DNA of 51,932 nt from an uncultured Campylobacter sp. (GTDB taxonomy: Bacteria; Campylobacterota; Campylobacteria; Campylobacterales; Campylobacteraceae): positions 1-51,932 of the forward strand of contig CAKVAF010000014.1 of assembly GCA_934718785.1 (NCBI GenBank), in the 5' to 3' direction. Shown piece after piece: positions 35,335-45,639 of this stretch. The position numbers and the translations under genes were made by a program. Below the pieces are notes generated by a model, which saw only the letters and a program-made list of their open reading frames with translations, was not told where the DNA came from and did no database searches. Each line of letters starts with the position of its first letter. Within the stretch, counting starts at the first letter, position 1.

Positions 35335-36932
35335 ATCTCATTTAAAAGCTTTGCCACATCAGCACTTTCAAGCTTTTCTTGCTCTAATAAAAGGCTTGCA
35401 AGTTTTGAAATTTTATCTCTCATCTTGCCTAAATAAAGCTCCACTTCACTTCTTTGCTCCTGTAAAGTCAGCTCATTTGCCATATCATAGCTGAGCATAA
35501 AGCCTAAAAGCTCCTTAGCCTTTACAAAGTCATTTTGTGAGTTTGTATAGCTTTCATTATAAATGAGCTTCATAGCGCAAATGCCTGCTAGATAGACCTT
35601 CATCTTATTTAAAAGCTCGGATTTTGACTGGATGTTGTGCTCATATTCTTTGAATCTGTCTTCAATTAAAGTGATTTTATCAAAACCTATATCAAAATAA
35701 TACGCCGCCAAAGCCTTAGCTGCTTGATATGTAGCTTGAATTTTCTTTTCATCCTCGCTTAAAGTGAGCATTTTTTTCTTACCTAAAAGCACCTTGTTAA
35801 AAACCGCGTAAAAATCGCTTTCTTCTACCTGCTCGCTATCTCTTCGCAAAGCATTTATCGCCGCTTCATTGACTAAAGTCTCCAAAGAAGCCCCACTAAA
35901 GCCCACACTCGCCTTAGCTATATTTTTTAAGCTTACATTATTTTTTTTATCTTTCATATAAACTTCTAAAATTTTAAGCCTATCTTTAAAATCTGGCAAG
36001 GATAAAAAAATGCGCCTATCAAAGCGCCCAGCGCGCAAAAGCGCAGGATCCATAAGCTCGATTTTATTAGTCGCAGCGATGACAATGACGCCGCTATTAT
36101 CTTCAAAGCCGTCCATTTGTGTTAAAAGCTGATTGAGCGTGCTGTCTCTTTCTACATTTGAAATTTCGCCACGAGCCTTTCCCACAGCGTCAATTTCATC
36201 GATGAAAATAATGCTTGGAGACATCATCTTAGCACGGCTAAAAAGCTCACGCACCCTTTTAGCGCCCATTCCTACATAAATTTCAACAAAGCTTGAGCCA
36301 CTTTGATAAAAAAAGGGCACCCCAGCCTCGCCCGCCACAGCCTTAGCGATTAAAGTTTTACCCACACCAGGCGGTCCTATCATTAAAACACCCTTTGGCA
36401 TTTTTATACCAAATTCTTTATATTTTTTAGGATTTTTAAGAAAATCTACAATTTCGCTAAGCTCCATTTTAACATCATCTACGCCGGCTACATCTTCAAA
36501 GCTTATATTTGAAATAACAGGTTTAATATTTGTATTTTCAAGATTATTTAAAGGAGTATTATTGGGCTTTATAGGAAATTTTTGATTTTGCTTGATTTTG
36601 CTGAATATAAAAACGCTTGCAAACATCGCTAAAATAAGCCCTATAATAAAGACAACAAACAAGGCGTCATTTTCTTTTTTAAACTCCACAGGCACTTTTT
36701 GCAAAAGCTCGTTGATATCAACCCCATCTTTTATAATCACATAATTTTCGCCCCCAGCCCTTAAAAAAAGCTCATTACCATCAAAAACTGCTTTTTGGAT
36801 TAAATTTTTTTCAAGTAAGCTCTCATAAAGTGCTTTATCAATGTATTTTGGCTCGTTTTTAAAATACACAAAAACAAGCAAAAGGCACAAAATCCCAAAA
36901 GAAAAATAAATGATTTTTTTCGTTTTTTTCAA
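35331..36932 (-). CDS. FtsH-like membrane AAA+ protein lacking the protease active site
   Basis: The 533-residue protein has FtsH topology: TM1 (about 6-24), a periplasmic domain, TM2 (about 90-111), then the AAA+ module with Walker A GPPGVGKT (186-193), Walker [12 protein letters not shown] (Asp245, Glu246) and the GRFDRR arginine finger (302-307). In the peptidase domain, where FtsH has HEAGH, this protein reads QAAKA (residues 403-407, within [12 protein letters not shown]), so zinc binding and proteolysis should be lost. The later NDF, which aligns with the third zinc ligand, is kept. H. pylori has an FtsH-like gene next to mtaB and aroB (HP0286, from memory), so this is probably a conserved epsilonproteobacterial paralogue. 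A remodelling or unfolding role is inferred. Confidence 0.88.
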   Translation of the reverse strand: MKKTKKIIYFSFGILCLLLVFVYFKNEPKYIDKALYESLLEKNLIQKAVFDGNELFLRAGGENYVIIKDGVDINELLQKVPVEFKKENDALFVVFIIGLILAMFASVFIFSKIKQNQKFPIKPNNTPLNNLENTNIKPVISNISFEDVAGVDDVKMELSEIVDFLKNPKKYKEFGIKMPKGVLMIGPPGVGKTLIAKAVAGEAGVPFFYQSGSSFVEIYVGMGAKRVRELFSRAKMMSPSIIFIDEIDAVGKARGEISNVERDSTLNQLLTQMDGFEDNSGVIVIAATNKIELMDPALLRAGRFDRRIFLSLPDFKDRLKILEVYMKDKKNNVSLKNIAKASVGFSGASLETLVNEAAINALRRDSEQVEESDFYAVFNKVLLGKKKMLTLSEDEKKIQATYQAAKALAAYYFDIGFDKITLIEDRFKEYEHNIQSKSELLNKMKVYLAGICAMKLIYNESYTNSQNDFVKAKELLGFMLSYDMANELTLQEQRSEVELYLGKMRDKISKLASLLLEQEKLESADVAKLLNEI

Positions 36933-36941
36933 AGAAAACTC

Positions 36942-38264
36942 CTAAAAATTTGAGATATTATAATCAAATTTTACTTCATAATCACTAAGTCTTAGCCATT
37001 CTTTTTCTAAATTTTTGTTTGAATAAATCTTAATTTTATTGTAAAACTCATCAAAACCCTCGAAATATTTTTGCTCTTTTTCATCAAATTTAGCATTTTC
37101 TACCACCACTTCAAGCCCTTTTTGGCGCTGTTTTAAACCTTGCCTGAATTTAAAATTATTTTCTTTGACTATGTTTTTAAGCTCATTCAAGCGCTCTTTT
37201 GCGATGTCGCCACGGATATCATTTTTAAGAGTGGCTGAGTGTGTGTTATTTCTAGGGCTAAAAATAAAGGCGTGTAAATGCGTGAGCTTGAAATCTTTAA
37301 AATTAGCCAGCGCTTCAGCCCAAATTTCAGCACTCTCACCCGGATGTGCGACGATAAAATCAGTGCCTAGCGCAAAGCCTTTGCCCTGTAATTCATTAAA
37401 AAGGGCTAAATCATTTTTTGTATGAGAGCGACGGCGCATAATGCGAAGCATTTTTTCGCTCGTGTGCTGAAGTGCGATGTGCAGGTGCTTTTCAAGCCAA
37501 GGCTCATCTAAAATTTCTTTAAAGCTATTATCAATTTGCACAGGCTCAAGGCTTCCTAAACGAATGCGCTTTATGCCCTTAATCTGCCCCATTTTTTGCA
37601 AAAGTACGCCAAGACTTAGCCCCTCTTTAAGCCCATAACTGCCTATATTTGTGCCTGTTAAAACAATCTCGTTAAAGCCATTTTGTGCTAAAATTTTAAC
37701 CTGTCCTAAAATTTTAGCCATAGAAACGCTGCGCGCCTTGCCACGCACGGCAGGGATAATGCAATATGAACAAGCAAAATCACAGCCTTCTTGAATTTTT
37801 ACAAAAGCTTTCGTGTGATTTTCATATTGAAGCACGATGTCTTTGTCGATGAAATTTAAATCTCCTAGCTCAAAAAAGCTATTTTTAGCGCTTAAAAAAG
37901 AGTTTAATTCGTGCTTTTTTGACGCGCCTAAAACACCAAAGACCTTTTTACTTTCTAAAAGCTCCTTACCCTTGCTAACAGCCCCACAGCCTGTTAAAAT
38001 GACTTTAACACCCCTTTTTCTAAGCCCTGAAATATAGCTTCTTACGCCGCTATCTGCGCCATTTGTAACCGTGCAAGAATTGACAACCACAATTTGCGCG
38101 CTATTTTCATCATTTGTAAGCTCGTAATCTTTCACATAGCTTTTTAAAAGCTCGGTGTCATAGATATTTGTGCGGCACCCAAAGGTTTTGAAAAAGACCT
38201 TTTCTTTAAATTTAAACTCTTTAAACTCCTTTTTTTCAAAGCCTTTTTGAGTAGCTAAACTCAT
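36942..38264 (-). CDS. mtaB: tRNA t6A37 methylthiotransferase MtaB
   Basis: A radical-SAM enzyme that converts t6A to ms2t6A at position 37 of tRNAs. At 440 residues it has the three-domain MTTase layout: UPF0004 domain with Cys30 (TFGCRTN), Cys64 (VNSCTVT) and Cys93 (LTGCGAV) for the auxiliary 4Fe-4S cluster, then the radical-SAM triad Cys161, Cys165, Cys168 (GCDFACSYC), then a TRAM-like C-terminus. The first 20 residues are Lys/Phe/Glu-rich and may be partly low complexity. The ATG overlaps the aroB stop (ATGA), and the FtsH-like gene follows 9 bases later. Confidence 0.93.
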   Translation of the reverse strand: MSLATQKGFEKKEFKEFKFKEKVFFKTFGCRTNIYDTELLKSYVKDYELTNDENSAQIVVVNSCTVTNGADSGVRSYISGLRKRGVKVILTGCGAVSKGKELLESKKVFGVLGASKKHELNSFLSAKNSFFELGDLNFIDKDIVLQYENHTKAFVKIQEGCDFACSYCIIPAVRGKARSVSMAKILGQVKILAQNGFNEIVLTGTNIGSYGLKEGLSLGVLLQKMGQIKGIKRIRLGSLEPVQIDNSFKEILDEPWLEKHLHIALQHTSEKMLRIMRRRSHTKNDLALFNELQGKGFALGTDFIVAHPGESAEIWAEALANFKDFKLTHLHAFIFSPRNNTHSATLKNDIRGDIAKERLNELKNIVKENNFKFRQGLKQRQKGLEVVVENAKFDEKEQKYFEGFDEFYNKIKIYSNKNLEKEWLRLSDYEVKFDYNISNF

Positions 38265-39343
38265 TGAATGTCCTTGAAATTTTCTAAGCTTTCAAAATCT
38301 TTTAAACTTTCTAAAATAGTGTTTTTATCAATATCTTTGATAATCTCAGCCCTGCCTAAATTTCGCGGCAAAATGAAATTTAGGCTTTTATTTTGCGTTT
38401 TTTTATCCAAAAAAAAGGCTTCATAAAAGGCGTTTATATCTTTAATTTGATAAAAAATAGGCAGTTTAAATTTCTTTATCACCTTTAACACTCTTTCAAA
38501 CTCGGCTTTGCTTATCATTTTAAGTCTTAAAGCTAGGACATTTGCCATCACCATACCTATGGCTACGGCTTCTCCGTGCAAATAAGTTTTATAATTTGTT
38601 TGTTTTTCAATGACATGCGCAAAAGTGTGGCCGTAGTTTAAAAGCATTCTTAAATGATTTTCTTTTTCGTCTTTTTCTACGATATGCGCTTTTAAACATA
38701 CGCTTTCAAAAATGATTTTTGCATAAAGTTCATCGCTTAAACTTGCCTTTAAAAAAGCCTCTGCGTCAAGGCTTTCTAAAAAGCTTAAAATGTTCTCATC
38801 AAAAACCACAGCCATTTTGATAAACTCAGCCATACCCGCTGCAAGCTCTCTTTGGCTCAAAGTCTTTAAAAAAGCACTTTCGCAATACACTGCTTTAGGC
38901 TGGTAAAAAGTGCCGATGAGATTTTTACCAAAGCTTGAATTTACGCCCGTTTTACCGCCCACAGCCGCATCGACCATAGCTAAAAGCGTCGTAGGCACAT
39001 TGATAAAATCAATCCCCCTTTGATAAATGCTTGCCACAAAGCCGCCCATATCTGTGATTACTCCGCCGCCAAAGGCTAGCAAAGTGCTTTTTCTATCAAT
39101 TTTTGAGATAAACATTTGATTTAAAATTTCTTCTATGCTGGCTAGATTTTTATACTCTTCTCCGTCTTTAATGCTGATAATATAAATTTCATCAGCATTC
39201 AGCCTTTCAAGCAAGCTTTTAAGATGAAGCCCTGCTACTTTTGCATTGCTTAAAATCGCTACTTTAGAGCTAAATTTAAGCTCTTTTAGCTCATTGATAT
39301 GCACTTGATAAGGATTGTTTTTTAATTTTACATTAATTTTCAT
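38261..39343 (-). CDS. aroB: 3-dehydroquinate synthase
   Basis: The second step of the shikimate pathway. The 360-residue protein keeps the NAD-binding [45 protein letters not shown] region and the metal site [16 protein letters not shown] and [10 protein letters not shown]. It is the first gene of the aroB-mtaB-FtsH-like-mog set, each junction overlapping or within 10 bases. It lies 55 bases after the RCK-domain gene on the same strand. Confidence 0.95.
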   Translation of the reverse strand: MKINVKLKNNPYQVHINELKELKFSSKVAILSNAKVAGLHLKSLLERLNADEIYIISIKDGEEYKNLASIEEILNQMFISKIDRKSTLLAFGGGVITDMGGFVASIYQRGIDFINVPTTLLAMVDAAVGGKTGVNSSFGKNLIGTFYQPKAVYCESAFLKTLSQRELAAGMAEFIKMAVVFDENILSFLESLDAEAFLKASLSDELYAKIIFESVCLKAHIVEKDEKENHLRMLLNYGHTFAHVIEKQTNYKTYLHGEAVAIGMVMANVLALRLKMISKAEFERVLKVIKKFKLPIFYQIKDINAFYEAFFLDKKTQNKSLNFILPRNLGRAEIIKDIDKNTILESLKDFESLENFKDIQ

Positions 39344-39398
39344 TTTACTTTCTTTTCACATTAAATTTCAAGCCACCGAGCTAAATTTTATCAAATTT

Positions 39399-40790
39399 TC
39401 AACTCACAGGGATAAAAACTTGATAATTTTTATTCATTTTATAATAAAGGCGGTTAAAATCCATACTTAAAGCTGCGCCAAAATTGCTTCCTGTAAGACT
39501 TTGATTAAAACTGATAAACTCTAGCACATCGCTTCTTTTTGAAATTTCAAACAAAGGATTTTTATCCTTAACTTCGATGATTTTAAGCTCCTTGTCATAG
39601 AGCTTTGAAAGGGCTTGAAAATGCTCTAACACCTGAGACATCTCAGCATTTAAAGCATAATGATAGAGCAAAACCTTAATGTCAAGCTGTTTGCCAATAT
39701 CTATCATCACATTAGCCTGCTTTTCAAGCTCGCTTTCTTCAGAGCTTAAAACAATGGCTTCTTTAACATCACTTAGAGCCTGCGCGCCAAATTTCATTAC
39801 CGGCACCTTGAGCTTAAATAAAAGCTTTTTATGCTGCTCAAAAAGCGCATTATCAAGCATAATAAGCCCTATATCACCGCCTTTTAAAAAGCTCTCATCA
39901 AAGCTTTTATGAAAATAATCAAAATAAAGGCTGATATTATTTTCATCAAGCCCTTTAAGCCTTTGATAAAATGAATTTAAAGTAGGATTTAAAACTCTAA
40001 TAAAAAGCCTTTTAGAATTAAGCTTAGAATGCAAAAAAAGCGCGCTTTCAAGGGCGTTTTCAAGCTCATTTAAAAACATACTTTTCATATCCAAAAGGCA
40101 TAAAGTATTGCTGCCAAAAGGACTTGGAAACTGCCCGAAGCTTTGATTTGCCCGCCTAAAAACGCCTTGTAAAACATTAGGCTCGCCCACGATAAGCATG
40201 CTATCATTAGGCATAAGCATTAATGAAGAGCTTGCAAAAAGCATTTTAGTATTGCGATAGACTAAAACAATACGCCATTTGCGCTGCTCGATCGAGCCAA
40301 TATGTCGGTAAGCAAAGGCTGAGCCCGCCGGGATTTTCACCTCCATAATCTCGCCAACGCCAAGCCCCACAAACTGCGCCGTTTGAGCGATATTAGGCAA
40401 GAAATTTAAAAGGCAGTTGCTTAAAATAGCGCGAATATCGATTAAATTACAATGCTTATCATCAATATCTAAGCCCCAAAAATCCATTATCACAACTTCA
40501 ATTTCTTTATTTAAAGAGCGTAAATTCTCATAACTTTCTTTTGTATCAAAAGCATTTTGCATATAAATAAACACTTCTTTAAAGTCTTGCAAAAGCAAGC
40601 CCTCAAGCCTTGTAGCACTTGTAGGGTCAAATTTCACAAAGCTGATTTTCTCGCTCTTAAGGCTTAAATCCACGCTTTCATCATTATAATAAAGCACCAC
40701 GAAAAAATATTGCAAGCCCTTTTGTAAAAAAAGCCTTTCTAAGAAATATTTTGCTAAAATGCCATCAATTATAATTAAAATTTTATCCAT
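39399..40790 (-). CDS. RCK/TrkA-domain cytosolic protein (COG3400-type)
   Basis: The protein has 463 residues. The N-terminus (KILIIIDGILAKYFLERLF) looks like an RCK_N/TrkA-N nucleotide-binding fold, and GEIMEVKIPAGSAFAYRHIGSIEQRKWRIVLVYRNTKMLFAS... LMPNDSMLIVGEP (about 145-210) is a clear RCK_C/TrkA-C domain. A second Rossmann-like half follows. No membrane segment is present, so it may regulate a separate ion channel. The gene is divergent from tgt with only 33 bases between, so their promoters must overlap. Confidence 0.75.
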   Translation of the reverse strand: MDKILIIIDGILAKYFLERLFLQKGLQYFFVVLYYNDESVDLSLKSEKISFVKFDPTSATRLEGLLLQDFKEVFIYMQNAFDTKESYENLRSLNKEIEVVIMDFWGLDIDDKHCNLIDIRAILSNCLLNFLPNIAQTAQFVGLGVGEIMEVKIPAGSAFAYRHIGSIEQRKWRIVLVYRNTKMLFASSSLMLMPNDSMLIVGEPNVLQGVFRRANQSFGQFPSPFGSNTLCLLDMKSMFLNELENALESALFLHSKLNSKRLFIRVLNPTLNSFYQRLKGLDENNISLYFDYFHKSFDESFLKGGDIGLIMLDNALFEQHKKLLFKLKVPVMKFGAQALSDVKEAIVLSSEESELEKQANVMIDIGKQLDIKVLLYHYALNAEMSQVLEHFQALSKLYDKELKIIEVKDKNPLFEISKRSDVLEFISFNQSLTGSNFGAALSMDFNRLYYKMNKNYQVFIPVS

Positions 40791-40823
40791 AAAAACTCCA
40801 AATTAAAAAGGAAATTATAGCAA

Positions 40824-41948
40824 ATGCAATTTAAAATAAAGCATAAAGATACAAAAACTCATGCCAGAGTTTGTGAAATCACCACCGCACATAGCACTTT
40901 TCAAACTCCTGTTTTTATGCCAGTAGGCACACAAGCAGCGGTAAAAGCCCTTGATAGTGTAGATATGAATGAAATTTTAGAGGCTAAAATCATTCTAGCC
41001 AACACTTATCACTGCTATTTAAGACCGGGCTCAAAAGTGATTAAGGACTTTGGTGGGCTTTACGGCTTTACAAAATTTCCTCATTCTTTTTTAACCGATA
41101 GCGGCGGCTTTCAAGCCTTTTCTTTAAGTAAAAACACGAAGCACTATGAAGAAGGCATTAAATTTAAAAGCCATATTGATGGTAGCTTGCATCTTTTTAC
41201 CCCGCAAAGTGTGCTTGATACGCAGTATGATTTAAATAGCGATATAATGATGATTTTAGATGATTTAGTGGCTTTGCCAGCGGATAAAAAACGCATCGAT
41301 TTAAGCGTAAAACGCACGATAAACTGGGCAAAAAAGGCTATAAATTATCATCAAAATATGCAAAAAAAGGGTGTGGGACTTACTCAAAATATCTTTGCTA
41401 TTATTCAAGGAGGCACTGATTATGAGGCTAGAAAAGAGTGTGCGCAGGCTTTAGGGGAGCTAGAATTTGACGGCCTTGCTATAGGCGGGCTTAGTGTGGG
41501 CGAAGAAAATAGCGCGATGTATGATACAGTCGAGGCTTTAATGCCTTTTATGAGTGAGCTTAAACCGCGTTATTTGATGGGCGTGGGAACTCCTGAGGAT
41601 TTAGTCGAAAATGTAGAGCGCGGCGTGGATATGTTTGATTGTGTGATGCCTACAAGAAATGCTAGAAATGGCACGCTTTTTACCAACTTTGGTAAATTTA
41701 ATATCAAAAAAGCAGAATTTATAAACGATCACGAGCCTATTGAAAAGGGCTGTGAGTGCTATGCTTGCAAGCGCTATTCAAGGGGTTATTTAAATCATTT
41801 ATTTAGAAGCGGCGAGCTTAGCTTTTTCCGCCTTGCAAGCTTGCATAATTTACATTATTATCTTACACTTATGAGCGATATAAGAAGGGCGATAAAAGAG
41901 GATAAATTTAGCGAATTTAAAAAAGAATTCTATCAAAACAGGAGCTAA
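40824..41948 (+). CDS. tgt: tRNA-guanine transglycosylase (queuine insertion)
   Basis: Exchanges G34 for preQ1 in tRNAs with GUN anticodons. The 374-residue TIM-barrel enzyme has the general-acid Asp92 in [11 protein letters not shown], the nucleophile Asp272 in [16 protein letters not shown], and zinc ligands Cys310, Cys312, Cys315 (CECYAC) and His341. AAAAGG lies just before the ATG. It depends on the queuosine precursor path that folE (7323-7895) feeds. Confidence 0.96.
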   Translation: MQFKIKHKDTKTHARVCEITTAHSTFQTPVFMPVGTQAAVKALDSVDMNEILEAKIILANTYHCYLRPGSKVIKDFGGLYGFTKFPHSFLTDSGGFQAFSLSKNTKHYEEGIKFKSHIDGSLHLFTPQSVLDTQYDLNSDIMMILDDLVALPADKKRIDLSVKRTINWAKKAINYHQNMQKKGVGLTQNIFAIIQGGTDYEARKECAQALGELEFDGLAIGGLSVGEENSAMYDTVEALMPFMSELKPRYLMGVGTPEDLVENVERGVDMFDCVMPTRNARNGTLFTNFGKFNIKKAEFINDHEPIEKGCECYACKRYSRGYLNHLFRSGELSFFRLASLHNLHYYLTLMSDIRRAIKEDKFSEFKKEFYQNRS

Positions 41949-42163
41949 ATACATAAAAAATAATAAAATCAATCAATTTGCAAATCACTTCATAGCAAAT
42001 TACCAAAGAATACTTGAGACTAAAACAAATCAAGGCATTTTTATTTAAGGCGCAAGCTTTTTAAATAAATTTAAAGCTTTAAATTTATTTAAATTTTAAA
42101 ACTGCTGCGGATGATTTGAATTTTTCTAAGGCTTGAATTTAATATTTTCCTTGCAATTTATTT

Positions 42164-42394
42164 TTAATTTTTTGAGCTTAAAAAGCCAAGTCTTGAAATA
42201 TTTTGAATATCTGAATCGATTTTCTCAATCTCACTTAAAACTTCTTTTTGAAGCTCTAAAAGCTCTTTAAATTTAAAACCTAGCATTAAAATATGATAAA
42301 GTTCGGGCTTGTTTTTACGCCAGTTATAAAGCGTTTTTGTATCTACTTTTAAAATGCCTGCGATATCTCTTTGTGAAAGCTTGATTTTACTCAT
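42164..42394 (-). CDS. Small helix-turn-helix protein
   Basis: A 76-residue basic protein: LSQRDIAGILKVDTKTLYNWRKNKPELYHILMLG is a helix-turn-helix of the type used by small phage-like or CRP-type regulators, with a C-terminal coiled coil (FKELLELQKEVLSEIEKIDSDIQNI). AAAGGA precedes the ATG. The 170-base region upstream contains an inverted AAGGAAATATTTCTTAAT/ATTAAGAAATATTTCCTT pair (about 42456-42501), a good candidate operator. Probably self-regulating; targets unknown. Confidence 0.7.
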   Translation of the reverse strand: MSKIKLSQRDIAGILKVDTKTLYNWRKNKPELYHILMLGFKFKELLELQKEVLSEIEKIDSDIQNISRLGFLSSKN

Positions 42395-42455
42395 AAAGTT
42401 CCTTTAAATAGAAGTTTCAAAGGATTTTACAAAGAGTTCTGATAAATTCTAACAA

Positions 42456-42501
42456 AGGAAATATTTCTTAATTATTAAATTTATTAAGAAATATTTCCTT
42501 T
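42456..42501. promoter_or_regulatory. Inverted repeat between the HTH gene and the lipoprotein pseudogene
   Basis: AAAGGAAATATTTCTTAAT (42456-42474) and ATTAAGAAATATTTCCTTT (42483-42501) are perfect 19-bp inverted copies with an 8-base spacer. The region serves as promoter for the HTH gene and for the broken lipoprotein gene, so it may be an operator or a hairpin in the leader. Confidence 0.5.
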
Positions 42502-42592
42502 AAATTAAGATAAAATTTAAAAGATTAGTTTATAATTTTAAGCAAATCTAAAGCATTGATTTCTTAAAAATATTTTAAATTTAAGAGAAAAA

Positions 42593-43050
42593 ATGAAAAA
42601 ATTCGTTTTGGTGGCATTTTGTGCGATTTTATTTATAGGCTGCTCATCGACTAAAATACGACACCATCAAGGTCAATCCTTACACAAAGTCTATCAAGGA
42701 GCTTATGCTAAATGCCCTGTGAATAATGAATATGGGCAATATTTAGAAGAACGCCTTAATTACTATTTAAAAAAACGAAAAATTTATGCCTAAGATTTGC
42801 TTATAGAGTGCTATCTTGTAGGCTTTAATGAAGGTAGCCGAGCTTAAGATTGATTGTGGGTTTTGGCGCAGGCAGGGCAACAACGAGAATAAACATTGTA
42901 TTAAAAGAAAAAGATGTTGAAATCGCAAATTTTGAAGGACTTTCGTCAGTAAAAGGTGGAATATTCGGTGGTAGTTTTAAAGGTGCTTTAGACACCAACG
43001 CCGATAATATTGTAAATTTTATTCTAAAAAATTATATTCAAAAAAAATAA
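42593..43050 (+). pseudogene. DUF4410-like lipoprotein, broken by a stop and a frame shift
   Basis: The first part (42593-42793) encodes a lipoprotein signal with lipobox LFIGC (Cys17) and a short start. In the same frame after TAA 42791-42793 the text DLLIECYLVGFNEGSRA continues, then a stop at 42845. One base out, LRLIVGFGAGRATTRINIVLKEKDVEIANF...GGIFGGSFKGALDTNADNIVNFILKNYI runs to 43050, the typical end of DUF4410-type lipoproteins. So there is one nonsense codon and one lost T near 42844 (GCTTAAG for GCTTTAAG). AGAG-type purines precede the ATG. Function unknown; the family is only known as a domain of unknown function. Confidence 0.8.
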
Positions 43051-43157
43051 TTTTAAGCCCTGCTCTGCTTATTTATGCAAGATTTTAAGAAGTCAAATTA
43101 TGCTAATTAAAAAGCACAGATAGCAAAAATTTATTAAAATAAATTATAACTTGCAAC

Positions 43158-43198
43158 ACTGCGCTCAAAGTGGTACACCAACGAGCGCCGCAGTTTTT
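43158..43198 (+). terminator. Intrinsic terminator after the DUF4410-like pseudogene
   Basis: ACTGCGCTC pairs with GAGCGCCGCAGT (two-base bulge) around a loop containing GGTACACC, then TTTTT. It stands in the 276-base gap before the end of pnp, and the T run puts it on the plus strand. Confidence 0.65.
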
Positions 43199-43326
43199 GT
43201 AATGAACTCGCGGTGATAGATTTTATCAAATTTAAATTTTTAAATTTCTATGAAATTTCATTTTCTATATTTATCTTTTACACCAGCAAAAGCCAAGCCG
43301 CAGCTAGATTACAAAAATATCAAAAC

Positions 43327-45480
43327 TCAAGCCAAATCTAACGCCACTTTGCCATTTTTAAGCTCAGCGACTTTAACGCGCACAAAGTCTCCTTCTCTTA
43401 AGGTTTCTTTTATCTTAGAGCTGTGTAAAAGCCCATCAATGCCATCTTTAAGCTCGATGAAAGCCCCAAAAGGTGCGATAGTTTTGACCTTGCCTTCAAA
43501 AACTTCGCCCACTTCAAAATGTGACATTTCTTTTTTAAAGCCGCGCTTAGCACCAAATTTAGCATCCTTTGAAGTGATGTCTAAAATATGCTCTTTAGCT
43601 GCATTCACTTGCGAGCCGTCATTTCCTGCGATTTTAACTTCGCCCTTTTCTCTGTCTAAATCAATGCTAACGCCGAATTTTTCAATGATTTCTTTAATGG
43701 TCTTTCCTGCTTGTCCAATAACATCGACGATTTTAGAAGGCTCGATACCAAAAATTTCAAGCTTAGGAAGCACCGCTTCATTGACGATGATTTTATCACT
43801 CGCTTCTTGCATAAGTGCTAAGATGTGAAGCCTAGCTTGTCTTGCCTGATACAAGGCTTTTTCTAAAGTCTCTTTATCGATACCGCCAAGCTTGATATCC
43901 ATTTGTAGCGCGGTAATGCCATCCACGCTTCCTGCAACCTTAAAGTCCATATCCCCATCATGATCTTCTAAGCCCATAATATCAGTCAGCACCGCAGTTT
44001 TATCCTCTTCAAACACAAGCCCCATAGCCACTCCAGCCACCAGCTTAATGCTCTCAACCCCAGCTGCGCGCAAAGCCAAAGCCCCACCACACACGCTAGC
44101 CATAGAACTAGAGCCATTGCTTTCTAAAATTTCACTCACAAGGCGGATGACAAAAGGATAATTTTCATTTACGCTTGGATAAAGCGCTCTTTTTGCCAAA
44201 TTTCCATGCCCTAGCTCGCGCCTACCCGGTGCTTTAATCGGGCTTGCTTCGCCCACACAAAAGCCGGGGAAATTATAATTAAACATAAATCTATCCGCAA
44301 AAGCCTTTTTATCGGTTAAGCTATCAATCATCTGTGCGTCTGCGTCGCTGCCTAAAGTCGCTACGACCAGCGCTTGCGTTTGTCCGCGGGTAAAAAGACA
44401 CGAGCCATGCGCATTTGGCAAGATATTTGTTTCTATGCTGATTGGGCGCACCTCATCAAGCGCGCGCCCATCAGCTCTTTTGCCTTCATTTACAATTTGC
44501 GTTCTTATGAATTTTCGCTTCACTGCGTGCAAGGCTTTGAGTAAATTTTCACTCGTAATTTCATCTGCGATGATTTTTTCGTGTTTTTCTAGCTCGCTTG
44601 CAATTTTTTCAAGCTTAAAAGCGCGCTCACTCTTTGCCATTTGATTGATTGCTGCCTTGATTTTTTCGCTACAAATTTGCTCGATAAAGCTAACAAGCTC
44701 GCTTAAATCTTCTTCAACTTTATAGCTTAAATCTGCTTTTTTTCTATGCGTGCTAAAGGCTTCTTCATAGGCTTTTGAGCCATTTTCTATCGCATTTTGC
44801 GCAAGATTGAGTGCATGAAGAACTTCTTCTTCGCTCATTTCATTCATAAGTTGAGAGTTTATGTTGCTCACAGCATCAGCAAAGCTGTCAATTTCTTTTA
44901 AGTTCTGGCTTGGCAAAGCGCGCATTTCTATCATCAAAAGCTCGTTTTTAACGCCTGCTACATAAAGATCGAGCGTGCTTTGCTTAAGCTCTTTTAGACT
45001 AGGATTTAAAATCAATTCATTATTGATTTTAGCAATTCTCACCCCACAAACAGGCGCGATGATAGGAATATCGCTTAAATAAAGCGCTACGCTAGCAGCA
45101 TTTAGGCTCATTACTTGTAAATCCACATCCTCATCTGCACTCAGCACCATCACCACAATTTGCGTCGGATAAGCATAGCCCTTAGGAAAGAGCGGGCGCA
45201 GGCTTCTGTCGATAATGCGCGCGCTCAAAGTCTCGCTATCGCTTGGCTTAGTCTCACGCTTGATATAACCACCCGGGATTTTGCCCACGGCGTAGGCTTT
45301 TTCGATATATTGCACGGTTAAAGGCAAGAAATCTTCATCTACCGGCGTATTTTCTCTAGCTACAGTCGCTAGCACGACGCTTTTTCCTTGTCTCATCAAA
45401 ACAGCGCCCGCTGCTTGCTTTGCCACCTTGTCAATGTCAAAAATTTCTAAATGATGATTGACTTCTATGCTGTATTGCAT
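43327..45480 (-). CDS. pnp: Polynucleotide phosphorylase
   Basis: The 717-residue 3'-5' exoribonuclease of the RNA degradosome. Two RNase PH-like halves are visible ([28 protein letters not shown], and [18 protein letters not shown] with the catalytic second core), followed by KH ([30 protein letters not shown]) and S1 ([33 protein letters not shown]). The length is normal. AAAGGAG precedes the ATG. C. jejuni PNPase is needed for growth in the cold, as reported; this follows from the family. Confidence 0.96.
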   Translation of the reverse strand: MQYSIEVNHHLEIFDIDKVAKQAAGAVLMRQGKSVVLATVARENTPVDEDFLPLTVQYIEKAYAVGKIPGGYIKRETKPSDSETLSARIIDRSLRPLFPKGYAYPTQIVVMVLSADEDVDLQVMSLNAASVALYLSDIPIIAPVCGVRIAKINNELILNPSLKELKQSTLDLYVAGVKNELLMIEMRALPSQNLKEIDSFADAVSNINSQLMNEMSEEEVLHALNLAQNAIENGSKAYEEAFSTHRKKADLSYKVEEDLSELVSFIEQICSEKIKAAINQMAKSERAFKLEKIASELEKHEKIIADEITSENLLKALHAVKRKFIRTQIVNEGKRADGRALDEVRPISIETNILPNAHGSCLFTRGQTQALVVATLGSDADAQMIDSLTDKKAFADRFMFNYNFPGFCVGEASPIKAPGRRELGHGNLAKRALYPSVNENYPFVIRLVSEILESNGSSSMASVCGGALALRAAGVESIKLVAGVAMGLVFEEDKTAVLTDIMGLEDHDGDMDFKVAGSVDGITALQMDIKLGGIDKETLEKALYQARQARLHILALMQEASDKIIVNEAVLPKLEIFGIEPSKIVDVIGQAGKTIKEIIEKFGVSIDLDREKGEVKIAGNDGSQVNAAKEHILDITSKDAKFGAKRGFKKEMSHFEVGEVFEGKVKTIAPFGAFIELKDGIDGLLHSSKIKETLREGDFVRVKVAELKNGKVALDLA

Positions 45481-45639
45481 TTTTTCTCCTTTTTTTAAGG
45501 TGAAAACAACTTATTGAATTTTAGATGATTTTAAAGCGAATTTAAATTGATTCAAGCAAATTTAAAGCCAGATGATAAAATCAATTCACTTTCGCACTGC
45601 TGTTTTAAAACTCAATAAGCCCTTTTCACCCTTTTTTGA

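Noticed and set aside
43250..43828. 192-residue open frame on the plus strand over the end of pnp
   Set aside because: It overlaps the KH/S1 part of pnp on the other strand; the translation is Ser/Leu/Pro-rich noise with no domain.
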